Shown here: positions 8,036 through 16,887 of the stretch, in pieces
Position numbering within the stretch: position 1 is the first letter of the stretch
Layout: every line of letters begins with the position of its first letter
Source: Fluviicoccus keumensis
GTDB taxonomy: Bacteria > Pseudomonadota > Gammaproteobacteria > Pseudomonadales > Moraxellaceae
Length of the DNA stretch: 64,000 bases
Reading direction: 5' to 3'
NCBI RefSeq assembly: GCF_004217445.1
Contig: NZ_SHKX01000012.1
Span: 62,001 to 126,000 of the forward strand
The notes under the pieces: model-generated
What the model was told of the DNA's origin: nothing
Seen by the model: the letters and a program-made list of their open reading frames with translations, nothing else
Databases searched by the model: none
Position numbers and translations under genes: made by a program

Positions 8036-8643
8036 ACCGCAAGCTGGTCCGGGGCATTGTGGAGGGCGCCATTTTCGCCAGCCCCGTCCCGATGCCGGTT
8101 GAAGAGCTGCAGCAGCTTTTTGTCGATAGCGAAAAGCCGGGCCGGCAGGAGATCTTGCGCGCCATCAGCGATATCCAGTCCGCGTATGCGGATCGCGCGG
8201 TGGAACTGATTGAAGTGAGCTCAGGTTACCGCTTTCAGGTGCGCAAACAGTTTGCGCCCTGGGTTGGCAAGCTGTGGGAGGAAAAACCGCAGCGCCTTTC
8301 GCGGGCGTTGCTGGAAACTTTGGCGATTATTGCGTATCGTCAGCCCGTGACACGGGCCGAGATTGAGAACATACGGGGCGTGGTGGTCAGCACACAGATC
8401 ATCCGCACCTTGTTGGACAGGGATTGGATCGCCGTGGCGGGTCATCGGGAGGTTCCCGGCCGACCCGCCTTGCTGGCGACCACACGACAATTCCTGGATG
8501 CTTTCAGCCTGAAGAGTCTGGCTGAACTGCCCCCTTTGGCGGCTGTTCGCGATATGGACAGCATCGCCCGGGATCTGGAAGCACAGTTGGCAGGCGCAAA
8601 ACAAAAAGAACTGCCCAACGAGGGCCTGGTAAGTAATGAGTGA
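8026..8643 (+). CDS. scpB: Segregation and condensation protein B
   Basis: 205 residues, two tandem winged-helix domains. Recognisable family motifs are VEGAIFASPVPMPVEELQQL at the N-terminus, then SGYRFQVRKQFAPWVGKLW, and RALLETLAIIAYRQPVTRAEIE, with IRTLLDRDWIAVAGHREVPGRPA in the second domain. ScpB dimers bind the middle of ScpA in the condensin complex. The ATG lies inside the end of scpA (10-bp overlap), indicating coupled translation. rluB starts 15 bp after the stop. Confidence 0.95.
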   Translation: MGLDRKLVRGIVEGAIFASPVPMPVEELQQLFVDSEKPGRQEILRAISDIQSAYADRAVELIEVSSGYRFQVRKQFAPWVGKLWEEKPQRLSRALLETLAIIAYRQPVTRAEIENIRGVVVSTQIIRTLLDRDWIAVAGHREVPGRPALLATTRQFLDAFSLKSLAELPPLAAVRDMDSIARDLEAQLAGAKQKELPNEGLVSNE

Positions 8644-8658
8644 GTATAGGCTGAAGCC

Positions 8659-9561
8659 ATGAGCGAAAAGTTGCAGAAAGTCTTGGCCCGGGTTGGGCTT
8701 GGGTCACGCCGTCACATGGAAGAGGCTATTTCACAGGGGCGTGTCAGTATCAACGGCCGCATCGCCCAACTGGGCGAGCGTATCGAAGCCGGGGATGAGT
8801 TGCGCGTGGACGGTCGTCCGGTTCCCTTTACGGTTGAAGAGGAAACCAAGCGCCGCGTGCTGATCTATTACAAGCCGGAAGGCGAGATCTGCTCGCGCCA
8901 TGATCCCGAGGGCCGTCCTTCGGTCTTTGACCGCCTGCCGCCGTTGCGCGGCGATCGTTGGGTCATGGTCGGCCGTCTCGACATCAACAGTACCGGCTTG
9001 CTGTTGTTCACTAACGACGGCGAGCTGGCGAACCGGTTGATGCACCCCTCCAACGAGGTGGAGCGAGAGTATGCGGTCCGCGTTATGGGCGAAGTCACGC
9101 CCGGCATCCGTCAGCAGCTGATTGATGGCGTGCAGCTCGAAGACGGTCCCGCCAAGTTCGAATCCTTTTTTGAGGTCGGCGGCGAAGGCATCAACCGCTG
9201 GTATCAGGTGGTGGTGAAGGAAGGCCGTAATCGTGAAGTCCGCCGCCTGTTCGAATCCCAGGGGCTGCGCGTCAGCCGTCTGCTGCGGATCCGTTACGGC
9301 ACGGTGTCGCTGCCGCGTCATCTGCATACCGGTCGCTGGATGGAGCTGGACAAGGAAGAGATTGACGGCCTGACCGCCTTGGTCAAGCTGAAGCCGCGCA
9401 CCGGCACCGGCCTGTACGGCCTGGCCAAGCGTCGCGCCGAGCGTATGCAGGACAAGCCCTTGCCGGCGCGCCGTGGCGGCTACCTGCGTCAGCAGCGCCG
9501 CGATGGCAACAGCAAGGGAGATGCTTACTCCGATCAGGGCTACGAGCAGGAAGAGGTATAA
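8659..9561 (+). CDS. rluB: 23S rRNA pseudouridine(2605) synthase RluB
   Basis: 300 residues. An S4 RNA-binding domain at the N-terminus (LQKVLARVGLGSRRHMEEAI, residues 4-60) is followed by a RsuA/RluB catalytic domain. The catalytic aspartate lies in GRLDINSTGLLLFTNDG at about residue 112-128, and the conserved RNREVRRLFES appears near 190. The basic C-terminal tail (KLKPRTGTGLYGLAKRRAER onward) is typical of RluB rather than RsuA or RluE. It converts U2605 of 23S rRNA to pseudouridine. Last gene of the trpS unit; a long symmetric terminator follows at once. Confidence 0.93.
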   Translation: MSEKLQKVLARVGLGSRRHMEEAISQGRVSINGRIAQLGERIEAGDELRVDGRPVPFTVEEETKRRVLIYYKPEGEICSRHDPEGRPSVFDRLPPLRGDRWVMVGRLDINSTGLLLFTNDGELANRLMHPSNEVEREYAVRVMGEVTPGIRQQLIDGVQLEDGPAKFESFFEVGGEGINRWYQVVVKEGRNREVRRLFESQGLRVSRLLRIRYGTVSLPRHLHTGRWMELDKEEIDGLTALVKLKPRTGTGLYGLAKRRAERMQDKPLPARRGGYLRQQRRDGNSKGDAYSDQGYEQEEV

Positions 9562-9571
9562 GCCTGCGCGA

Positions 9572-9611
9572 CGCATAAAAAAACCGGGATATTTCCCGGT
9601 TTTTTTATGCG
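9572..9611. terminator. Bidirectional terminator between rluB and yciK
   Basis: An 18-bp perfect inverted repeat (9572-9589 with 9594-9611) around a TATT loop. The core is ACCGGGA/TCCCGGT, flanked by seven A and seven T and by CATA/TATG. It serves rluB from the left and yciK from the right. Confidence 0.9.
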
Positions 9612-9622
9612 CGTCCTCCGCC

Positions 9623-10390
9623 TCAGGCCAGCCGGGGCGGCTGAGCATCCAGGGACTGTCCGGTCACGCCCTGACTTTCCGGTCCCATCAACCAGGCAAA
9701 TAACGGCATGATTTCTTCCGGGGTTTTGACCGTTGCCGGATTTTCCGCCGGATAGGCGCGGGCGCGCATGTTGGTGCGGGTGCCGCCGGGATTGATGCAG
9801 TTGAAGCGGATCTTCGAGATATTCGCCATTTCATCGGCGAAGAGGGCGCTCAAGGCTTCGACGCCGTGCTTCGAAACGGCATAGGCGCCCCAGAAGGCGC
9901 GCGCCTTGCGGCCGACGCTGCTGCTGACGAAGATAACCGAAGCGTCCGGAGAGCGCTTCAGCAACGGCAGCAGCGCCTGCGTCAATACGAAGGGCGCTCG
10001 CAGGTTCACCTTCATCAGTTCATCCCAGGTATCGGGATCGTACATTTCCAGCGGCGTAATATCGCCCAGCAGCCCGGCGCAATGCAGGATGCCATCCAGA
10101 CGGCCCAGTTCCTGTTCGATGCTGACCGCCAGCTGGTCAAAGTCGGCCTGTGTGGCCGAGCTGAAATTCATCGGAATGATGGCCGGCTGCGGGTGACCCG
10201 CCTTTTCGATCAGGTCATAGACCATTTCCAGCTTTTGCAGGTCGCGGCCCAGCAGGACCACGGTAGCGCCCAGCGCGGCGTAATGCCGGGCGGCGACGCA
10301 GCCGATGCCGTCGCTGGCGCCGGTGACCAGAATGACACGGCCTTGCAGCAGGTTGGCCGGAGCCTGATAGTCTTGTCCGGGAAATGTCAT
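9623..10390 (-). CDS. yciK: YciK-family short-chain dehydrogenase/reductase
   Basis: 255 residues, the normal length of a classical SDR. The cofactor motif TGASDGIG is at about residues 22-29, NxxG-type CAGLLG near 98, the catalytic serine region VSSSVGRKAR near 155 and YAVSKHG (YxxxK) near 169. E. coli YciK is a homologue of unknown physiological substrate, so the reaction is given only at family level as an NAD(P)-dependent oxidoreductase. It lies directly downstream of the HAD phosphatase gene, a pairing also found in Pseudomonas near mupP. Confidence 0.88.
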   Translation of the reverse strand: MTFPGQDYQAPANLLQGRVILVTGASDGIGCVAARHYAALGATVVLLGRDLQKLEMVYDLIEKAGHPQPAIIPMNFSSATQADFDQLAVSIEQELGRLDGILHCAGLLGDITPLEMYDPDTWDELMKVNLRAPFVLTQALLPLLKRSPDASVIFVSSSVGRKARAFWGAYAVSKHGVEALSALFADEMANISKIRFNCINPGGTRTNMRARAYPAENPATVKTPEEIMPLFAWLMGPESQGVTGQSLDAQPPRLA

Positions 10391-10447
10391 GGGATGCCTC
10401 GTGATAATGGTCGGGCGCGCGGAAGTACGTTGCCGCGCGCGGAAATC

Positions 10448-11125
10448 CTAGTTCAAGTCTAGCAGGGAGTTGAGATCCTTCACCTGCCACGCCAGCAGGT
10501 CGGCCTGCCAGTCGCGCGGGTCTTCGCCAGCCACAACGTAGCCCCAACCGGCGGCGATGGTTTTCATGCCGGCGTTACGACCGGCCTCGATGTCGCGAAT
10601 GTGGTCGCCGACATAGACCGAACGCAGCGGGTCGGCGGGCAACTGTCGGCAGGCCAGGTACAGCGGCTCGGGATCCGGTTTGGTGCGGGTTACGTCATCG
10701 GGGCAGACCAGCACGGCGCAACGGCTTGCGAGGGAAAGCCCCGCCAGCAGTGGCTCACTGTAGACGCGCGGCTTGTTGGTGACCACGCCCCAGGGAATGC
10801 AGCTCGCTTCCAGCTTGCCCAGCACACCTTCCATGCCGTCAAACAGGCGGCTTTCGTCCGCCAATCCTTGTGCGTAGAGATCCAGGAATTCCTGACGGAT
10901 GCGGCTGAACTCCGGGGAGTCCACCGGATGCTCGGGAAAACCGGTCTGCACCATGGCGCGGGCTCCGGCGGACACCACGGCGCGAATGACATCATGCGGC
11001 AGGGCGGGGCGGTCATAGCGTGCACGCAACTGGTTCAGGACGCGGATGAAATCCGGGGCGGTATCAACCAGCGTGCCGTCGAGATCGAACAGGACGGACT
11101 GGTAAGACGGGTTTGGAGCGCTCAT
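10448..11125 (-). CDS. mupP: HAD-family phosphatase, MupP/Gph-like (N-acetylmuramate 6-phosphate or phosphoglycolate phosphatase)
   Basis: 225 residues from the ATG at 11125; a longer frame runs upstream but would add residues before the HAD domain. Motif I is LFDLDGTLVDTAPD near residue 12, a TNKPR segment follows in the middle, then TRTKPDPEPLYLA and GDHIRDIEAGRNAGM (motifs III and IV). Gph hydrolyses 2-phosphoglycolate; MupP, its relative in Pseudomonas, works in muropeptide recycling. The pairing with yciK argues for MupP, but the sequences of the two are alike and the symbol is tentative. Transcribed leftward and divergent from lepA. Confidence 0.7.
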   Translation of the reverse strand: MSAPNPSYQSVLFDLDGTLVDTAPDFIRVLNQLRARYDRPALPHDVIRAVVSAGARAMVQTGFPEHPVDSPEFSRIRQEFLDLYAQGLADESRLFDGMEGVLGKLEASCIPWGVVTNKPRVYSEPLLAGLSLASRCAVLVCPDDVTRTKPDPEPLYLACRQLPADPLRSVYVGDHIRDIEAGRNAGMKTIAAGWGYVVAGEDPRDWQADLLAWQVKDLNSLLDLN

Positions 11126-11300
11126 GGGCAGGACCGGCAAATCGAAAGCGGCGATTATAGAGGATATTGCAGGGTACATCACCGTAACAGGAACGCCTTG
11201 ATGACGGTACAGAACCGCCGCCATTCCCCGTTATTCTTTGGTGATTGCGTCGGCTTCGGGTAGAATGCCGCATCTTTTTTCTCGTTATCCGGGACAAGCT

Positions 11301-13100
11301 GTGTCTGACATTTCGCACATCCGCAACTTCTCCATCATTGCCCATATCGACCACGGCAAATCCACGCTGGCCGACCGTTTCATCCAGATTTGCGGTGGCT
11401 TGGCCGACCGTGAAATGCAGGCACAGGTGCTGGACTCCATGGATCTGGAGCGTGAGCGCGGCATTACCATCAAGGCGCATTCGGTGACGCTGTATTACAC
11501 GGCGAAAGACGGCATCAAGTATCAGCTGAACTTCATTGACACCCCCGGTCACGTCGATTTTCACTATGAAGTCAGCCGTTCGCTGGCTGCCTGCGAGGGC
11601 GCGTTGCTGGTGGTGGATGCGGCTCAGGGCGTCGAGGCGCAATCGGTCGCCAACTGCTATACCGCCATCGAGCAGGGCCTTGAGGTTCTGCCGGTGCTGA
11701 ACAAGATCGACCTGCCGCAGGCCGAGCCGGAAATGGTGATCAAGGAAATCGAGGAAATCATCGGCATCGAGGCGGAATCCGCCTGCCGCGTCAGCGCCAA
11801 GACCGGCCTGGGCGTCGAGGATCTGCTGGAAGACCTGATCGCCCGCATTCCCGCCCCGGTTGGTGAGCGCGAAGCGCCGTTGCAGGCCCTGATCATCGAC
11901 TCCTGGTTCGACAATTATCTCGGCGTGGTTTCGCTGGTGCGCGTCAAGCATGGCCGCATCCGCAAGGGCGACAAGGTGTTGGTCAAGAGCACCGGCCAAA
12001 GCCATCCGGTCACCAGTGTCGGCGTCTTCACACCGAAGCATACCGAAACCGGACACCTGGAAGCCGGTGAAGTCGGGTTCATCATCGCCGGGATCAAGGA
12101 CATTTTCGGCGCCCCCGTCGGTGACACGCTGACGCTGGCCGCCACTCCCGATGTGGAAATGCTGCCCGGTTTCAAGCAGGTCAAGCCGCAGGTATATGCC
12201 GGGTTGTTCCCGATCGACTCCAGCGATTTCGAGGCCTTCCGCGAAGCCCTACAAAAGCTGAAGCTGAATGATTCCGCCCTGTTTTTCGAACCGGAATCCT
12301 CCGATGCCCTCGGCTTCGGCTTCCGTTGCGGCTTCCTGGGCATGCTGCACATGGAAATCGTGCAGGAGCGCCTGGAGCGTGAGTACAACCTCGACCTGAT
12401 TACCTCGGCGCCAACCGTGGTTTATGAGGCTGTCAGCCGGAATGGCGAGCTGCTGTACATCGACAATCCCTCGAAAATGCCGGAAGGCGGCACGGTCGAT
12501 GAGCTGCGCGAACCGATCGCCGAATGCCATATCCTGGTGCCGCAGGAGTATCTGGGTAACGTCATCAAGCTGTGCGAAGACCGTCGCGGTGTGCAGAAGG
12601 ATATGAAATTCCTGGGTAACCAGGTGTCGTTGAGCTATGAAGTGCCATTGGCGGAAGTGGTCATGGACTTCTTTGATCGCCTGAAGTCTACCTCGCGTGG
12701 CTTCGCTTCGCTGGACTACAACTTCGTGCGTTTTGAGGCTTCGCGTCTGGTCAAGGTGGATGTGCTGATCAATGGCGACAAGGTTGATGCCCTGGCCATG
12801 ATCTGTCACCTCAACGACGCCCGCCATCGCGGCCTCGCGCTGGTCGAAAAAATGAAGGAACTGATTCCCCGGCAGATGTTCGACGTCGCCATCCAGGCCG
12901 CCATCGGCAGCCAGATCATTGCCCGGTCCACCGTCAAGGCCATGCGCAAGGACGTTCTTGCCAAGTGCTACGGCGGCGACGTTTCCCGCAAGAAGAAGCT
13001 GCTGGCCAAGCAGAAAGAGGGCAAGAAGCGCATGAAGCAGGTAGGCAGTGTTGAAATTCCGCAGGAAGCTTTCCTGGCGGTGCTGAAGGTTGACCGGTAA
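11301..13100 (+). CDS. lepA: Elongation factor 4 (LepA), back-translocating GTPase
   Basis: 599 residues from a GTG at 11301, the standard LepA length. An in-frame ATG at 11265 would add a non-conserved leader, while GTG puts SDISHIRNFSIIAHIDHGKST at the very start as in other LepA proteins, with GGGAC as ribosome binding site. GTPase motifs are AHIDHGKST (G1), RGITIKAH (G2 region), DTPGHVDF (G3) and NKIDLPQA (G4). The LepA-specific C-terminal domain ends KQKEGKKRMKQVGSVEIPQEAF. LepA acts on the ribosome in translation under stress and in subunit biogenesis. lepB follows after 19 bp, the classic arrangement. Confidence 0.97.
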   Translation: MSDISHIRNFSIIAHIDHGKSTLADRFIQICGGLADREMQAQVLDSMDLERERGITIKAHSVTLYYTAKDGIKYQLNFIDTPGHVDFHYEVSRSLAACEGALLVVDAAQGVEAQSVANCYTAIEQGLEVLPVLNKIDLPQAEPEMVIKEIEEIIGIEAESACRVSAKTGLGVEDLLEDLIARIPAPVGEREAPLQALIIDSWFDNYLGVVSLVRVKHGRIRKGDKVLVKSTGQSHPVTSVGVFTPKHTETGHLEAGEVGFIIAGIKDIFGAPVGDTLTLAATPDVEMLPGFKQVKPQVYAGLFPIDSSDFEAFREALQKLKLNDSALFFEPESSDALGFGFRCGFLGMLHMEIVQERLEREYNLDLITSAPTVVYEAVSRNGELLYIDNPSKMPEGGTVDELREPIAECHILVPQEYLGNVIKLCEDRRGVQKDMKFLGNQVSLSYEVPLAEVVMDFFDRLKSTSRGFASLDYNFVRFEASRLVKVDVLINGDKVDALAMICHLNDARHRGLALVEKMKELIPRQMFDVAIQAAIGSQIIARSTVKAMRKDVLAKCYGGDVSRKKKLLAKQKEGKKRMKQVGSVEIPQEAFLAVLKVDR

Positions 13101-13119
13101 CTCACCTTAGGAAATGACA

Positions 13120-14178
13120 ATGACAATGCTGGATCTGTTTAACATTCTGGTGGCGGTGCTGGCGTTCAGCTTGCTGGCCTGGAGCGTGGAAACTTTTGCT
13201 TTGCTGCCGCGCCGTCAGGCTGCGTTGGTTGCCGCCTTTCGTGAAGGTCGCCTGGATGAGTCCGGTTTGGCCACGGCGCTCAAGGCGACGCCATTTTATG
13301 TCGAGCAAATGCGTTGGGCGACCGGTCTGAGCCTGGCCGGTTTGTTGGGGCTGGCCATTCTGGGGCGGCTGGATCTGGACTTCTCGCTGGTGCTGGTGGT
13401 TGCTACGTTGCTGTGCGGACTGGGCTGGGGGCTTGATCTGTTGCTGACCCGTCGCCGCCGCGTCCGCCTGGCGGCCGATGTGCCGTCTGCCGGCGACAAC
13501 GCCCCGGCGGCGGTACTCAAGGCCGAGCCGGTGCTGGTGGAATATGCCCATTCATTCTTCCCGGTACTGGCGGTTGTACTGGTGCTTCGTTCCTTCTTGC
13601 TCGAACCGTTCACCATTCCGTCCGGTTCCATGTTGCCAACGCTGGAAGTTGGCGACTATATTCTGGTTAACAAGTACGCCTATGGTCTGAGGTTGCCGGT
13701 CGCCGGTATCGAGTTCATGTCCGTGGGCAAGCCCAAGCGCGGGGACGTAATGGTGTTCCGCTATCCGCCCAAACCCACCATGAACTTCATCAAGCGCGTG
13801 ATTGGTTTGCCCGGCGATCATATCCGCACCACCGACAGCGGCGATCTGTATGTCAATGATCGTCTGATGCCGCGCAAGCTGGTCAGTCAGGTGCCTGATA
13901 TTGATCCATGGGAACAGTACTTTGAAGAGGATCTGACGGGCGTCAAGCACACCACCCGCCAGGAAGTCGGTACCGAGTCCCGTCGCAAGATTGTTGATCT
14001 GGTTGTTCCCCAGGGAGAATATTTCATGATGGGTGATAATCGGGACAACAGTAATGACAGCCGGTATTGGGGAACGGTTCCCGACCGGATGATTGTGGGC
14101 AAGGCTATCTATGTCTGGGTTCACAAGGAGCCTGGCATACATGCGCCGACATTCAGCCGCAATGGCGCGGTCAAATAA
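13120..14178 (+). CDS. lepB: Signal peptidase I
   Basis: 352 residues. Two N-terminal membrane segments (about 5-22 and 65-115 in parts) and a periplasmic catalytic domain. The nucleophile serine is in PSGSMLPTLEVGD, the general-base lysine in MNFIKRVIGLPGD, and box E is GDNRDNSNDSRYWG. It removes signal peptides from exported preproteins at the inner membrane. Three ATGs lie at 13114, 13120 and 13126. The AGGA at 13109-13112 sits 7 bp before 13120, so that one is preferred; choosing 13114 adds two residues. The protein is longer than E. coli LepB (324), mainly from a roughly 100-residue region before the catalytic serine. Confidence 0.95.
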   Translation: MTMLDLFNILVAVLAFSLLAWSVETFALLPRRQAALVAAFREGRLDESGLATALKATPFYVEQMRWATGLSLAGLLGLAILGRLDLDFSLVLVVATLLCGLGWGLDLLLTRRRRVRLAADVPSAGDNAPAAVLKAEPVLVEYAHSFFPVLAVVLVLRSFLLEPFTIPSGSMLPTLEVGDYILVNKYAYGLRLPVAGIEFMSVGKPKRGDVMVFRYPPKPTMNFIKRVIGLPGDHIRTTDSGDLYVNDRLMPRKLVSQVPDIDPWEQYFEEDLTGVKHTTRQEVGTESRRKIVDLVVPQGEYFMMGDNRDNSNDSRYWGTVPDRMIVGKAIYVWVHKEPGIHAPTFSRNGAVK

Positions 14179-14201
14179 CGAAAACTAATCAGGGGTTTGC
14201 T

Positions 14202-14615
14202 ATGCGCTCAAAACAACAGGGTCTTTCCTATTTCGGTGTGGTTGCCGCCATCAGCCTGTTTGCAGTCCTGTTGAAGGTGGGTGTGGTTGTCGGCCCGATG
14301 TACATGGATTACCTGACAATCGACAAGACCATTTCCAACATGTTCAAGGAAACCGATGTCAGCGGCAAGTCCGTGGAGGTTTTCCGAAGCGGCATCATGG
14401 GCCGTCTGGAAATGAACAACATGCGTGATCGCAAGGTGGACGACATCATGACGATCCGTCGTGATGGCAACAATTTCGTGATCCTGCTGGATTACGAGGA
14501 TCGCAAGCAGTTGTACGGCAACCTCGATGCCGTGGCGCACTTCAAAAAGACCTACTCGACGGAAAACCCGGATGGGGTGGTGGATAACACACCGGCAGAA
14601 GCGCCCGCCAAATAA
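14202..14615 (+). CDS. DUF4845 membrane protein between lepB and rnc
   Basis: 137 residues from the ATG at 14202, with AGGGG as ribosome binding site; a longer frame overlaps lepB but has no support. One N-terminal membrane segment (YFGVVAAISLFAVLLKVGVV) is followed by a periplasmic domain with VSGKSVEVFRSGIMGRLEMN and ending in an acidic, proline-containing tail. The family is regularly found between lepB and rnc in beta- and gammaproteobacteria, and has the look of a single-pass prepilin-like or secretion-accessory protein, but no function is established. The stop overlaps the rnc start by one base (TAATG). Confidence 0.85.
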   Translation: MRSKQQGLSYFGVVAAISLFAVLLKVGVVVGPMYMDYLTIDKTISNMFKETDVSGKSVEVFRSGIMGRLEMNNMRDRKVDDIMTIRRDGNNFVILLDYEDRKQLYGNLDAVAHFKKTYSTENPDGVVDNTPAEAPAK

Positions 14616-15295
14616 TGTCTGATCATGATCGGCTTTATCGCGGCCTGGGTTATCGCTTCAAACAGCCTGAGTTGCTGGAACTGGCCCTGACGCATCGCAG
14701 TGTCAGCGGTAATCGCAATAATGAACGTCTGGAATTCCTGGGGGATTCCATCCTTGGGATGCTGGTGGCGGAATACCTCTTCCAGCATTTCCCCAAGGAA
14801 AAGGAAGGCCGTCTGACCCGGTTGCGCGCCAGCCTTGTCAATCAGGACATGCTGGCCAGATTAGCCAGGGAATTGCATATCGGTGACTTTCTCCGCTTGG
14901 GTTCGGGAGAGTTGAAAAGCGGTGGCTTCCGTCGTGACTCCATTCTGGCGGATGGCTTTGAGGCTATTCTGGGGGCCATTTATCTGGACTCCGGGGACAT
15001 CGCGGTCTGCCGCGACTGCCTGTACCGCTGGTATGGCGAACATCTGGCCAATGTCGAATCGACCTCACCGGCCAAGGATCCCAAAAGCCGTCTGCAGGAA
15101 TACCTGCAAGCCCATCACCGTGAATTACCTGTTTACACCGTCCTGGAAGTTACCGGGGCCGACCATGACCAGCATTTTCGCGTGGCATGCGAGGTGGAAG
15201 GCGGCGGACGGGTGGATGGTGAGGGCGCTTCGCGTCGTTATGCCGAACAGGCGGCGGCAGTCATTATGCTGAAACAGCTGGGAATTGAAACATGA
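14615..15295 (+). CDS. rnc: Ribonuclease III
   Basis: 226 residues, the E. coli length. The catalytic signature NERLEFLGDSILGMLV is at about residues 35-50, with a second acidic site in the ILADGFEAILGAIYLD helix near 110-125. The C-terminal double-stranded RNA binding domain starts with DPKSRLQEYLQAH at about 153. It cleaves double-stranded RNA in rRNA precursors and some mRNAs. Translation is coupled at both ends: one-base overlap with DUF4845 and ATGA overlap with era. Confidence 0.97.
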   Translation: MSDHDRLYRGLGYRFKQPELLELALTHRSVSGNRNNERLEFLGDSILGMLVAEYLFQHFPKEKEGRLTRLRASLVNQDMLARLARELHIGDFLRLGSGELKSGGFRRDSILADGFEAILGAIYLDSGDIAVCRDCLYRWYGEHLANVESTSPAKDPKSRLQEYLQAHHRELPVYTVLEVTGADHDQHFRVACEVEGGGRVDGEGASRRYAEQAAAVIMLKQLGIET

Positions 15296-16233
15296 GTGAG
15301 CTGATTGACAGTTTCTTCGGGTCCACGCCATCCGAAGTCGACCCGGAATTCCGCTGCGGCTTTGTCGCGATTGTCGGACGTCCGAACGTCGGCAAGTCCA
15401 CGCTGCTTAACCATCTGCTGGGGCAAAAGCTCTCCATTACCTCCCGCAAGCCGCAGACCACCCGCCACAAGATTCTGGGTATCGTGACCGAGGGCAAGGT
15501 GCAGGCGGTGTATGTCGATACGCCGGGCATGCACAAGAAGGAGCCGCGCGCCATTAACCGCTACATGAACAAGGCGGCCGAGTCGGCGTTGAAGGATATT
15601 GACCTGGTGTTGTTCGTGGTTGACGGTCTGAAGTGGACTCCCGATGACGAACTGGTGCTGGAGAAGCTGCAGCGGGTTGATGCGCCGATTGTATTGCTGA
15701 TCAACAAGGTCGATACGGTCGCTGACAAGGAAAAGCTGCTGCCGCATATCGCCTCGCTCAGCGCCAAACTGCGGTTTTCGGAGGTGGTGCCGGTGTCTGC
15801 CTTGCGCGGCCATAACCTGCCGGCGTTGCATGAACTGGTCAGTCGCTTCTTGCCGTTTGCTCCGCCGTTGTATGCCGAAGACCAGATCACTGACCGTTCG
15901 CAACGCTTCCTGGCGGCCGAGCTGATCCGTGAAAAAGTGATGCGTCAACTGGGCGATGAAATCCCCTATGACCTGACCGTTCAGATTGAAAGCTTCAAGG
16001 AAGAGGGGAATTTGCTGCGCATTGACACGAATATCTATGTCGAGCGCCCGGGACAGAAAGCCATTGTCATTGGCGAGGGCGGCCAGCGCCTGAAGCTGAT
16101 TGGCAAAGAAGCCCGTATCGACATGGAAAAGCTCTTTGAGCGCAAGGTCATGCTTACGCTGTGGGTGAAAATCAAGGGCGGCTGGTCCGATGACGAACGC
16201 GCACTGAAGAGTCTGGGCTACAGCGACATATGA
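15292..16233 (+). CDS. era: GTPase Era
   Basis: 313 residues. The GTPase domain has GRPNVGKST (G1), KPQTTRHKILGI (G2), DTPGMH (G3) and NKVDTV (G4). The C-terminal KH domain contains VIGEGGQRLKLIGKEARIDMEK. Era binds the 3' end of 16S rRNA and assists 30S assembly. It overlaps rnc by 4 bp and recO by 4 bp, the common rnc-era-recO order. Compared with E. coli (301 residues) there is a slightly longer N-terminus (LIDSFFGSTPSEVDPEFRC). Confidence 0.97.
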   Translation: MSELIDSFFGSTPSEVDPEFRCGFVAIVGRPNVGKSTLLNHLLGQKLSITSRKPQTTRHKILGIVTEGKVQAVYVDTPGMHKKEPRAINRYMNKAAESALKDIDLVLFVVDGLKWTPDDELVLEKLQRVDAPIVLLINKVDTVADKEKLLPHIASLSAKLRFSEVVPVSALRGHNLPALHELVSRFLPFAPPLYAEDQITDRSQRFLAAELIREKVMRQLGDEIPYDLTVQIESFKEEGNLLRIDTNIYVERPGQKAIVIGEGGQRLKLIGKEARIDMEKLFERKVMLTLWVKIKGGWSDDERALKSLGYSDI

Positions 16234-16886
16234 CCCCCGGCGGCGAGCTCTGCCATGCTTTTCTCCTGCACATGCGCCCTTACCGGGAACGCAGCCGTCT
16301 TGTTGAATTGTGGACGCTGGAGCATGGGCGGGTCAGTGTGGTCGGCAAGCCCGCCGTGCCGTTGTTTCAGCCCTGTCTGGCCAGTTGGCGCGGCCGTTCT
16401 TCACTCAAAACCCTGACCCAGTGCGAGCAGGCCGGGCCGCCCTTGTTCATGGAAGGTGAGGCCCTGATTGCCGGGTTTTATCTGAATGAACTTCTGGTCC
16501 GGCTATTGCCTCCCGATGAATCCCATCCTGATCTGTTTGCCACCTATGCCGGAATGCTGGAGCATCTGGGCAAGCGTGAGGCGCTTGAGGCGGCGCTGCG
16601 CGGATTCGAGCGTAAGTTGCTCGCCGCTATGGGGTATGGGCTGTCGTTTGGCGAGGATAGCAGCGGCAGTCCGTTGTCTGATGATTGTTACTACCGTTTT
16701 GAGCCGGGTTCAGGCTTCATGGCTTCTGCGGAGGGGTGGCCTGCCAAGACGCTCCGCGCCATCGATGCCGCTGACTATACACTTCCGGAAACCCGCCGCG
16801 CCGCCCGGCAGATCATGCGGCTGGCGCTGGGTGAGCATCTGGGGGATAAACCGCTGAAAAGCCGAGAATTGTGGATGAGGAGCTGA
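16230..16886 (+). CDS. recO: DNA repair protein RecO
   Basis: 218 residues. The N-terminal OB fold starts CHAFLLHMRPYRERSRLVEL with the family's VGKPA segment, and a helical C-terminal domain has LNELLVRLLPPDESHPDLFATY and the FERKLLAAMGY motif. RecO works with RecR to load RecA on SSB-coated gaps. No zinc-binding cysteine cluster is seen, as in other gammaproteobacterial RecO proteins. It overlaps era by 4 bp, and pdxJ begins 1 bp after its stop. Confidence 0.93.
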   Translation: MTPGGELCHAFLLHMRPYRERSRLVELWTLEHGRVSVVGKPAVPLFQPCLASWRGRSSLKTLTQCEQAGPPLFMEGEALIAGFYLNELLVRLLPPDESHPDLFATYAGMLEHLGKREALEAALRGFERKLLAAMGYGLSFGEDSSGSPLSDDCYYRFEPGSGFMASAEGWPAKTLRAIDAADYTLPETRRAARQIMRLALGEHLGDKPLKSRELWMRS

Positions 16887-16887
16887 C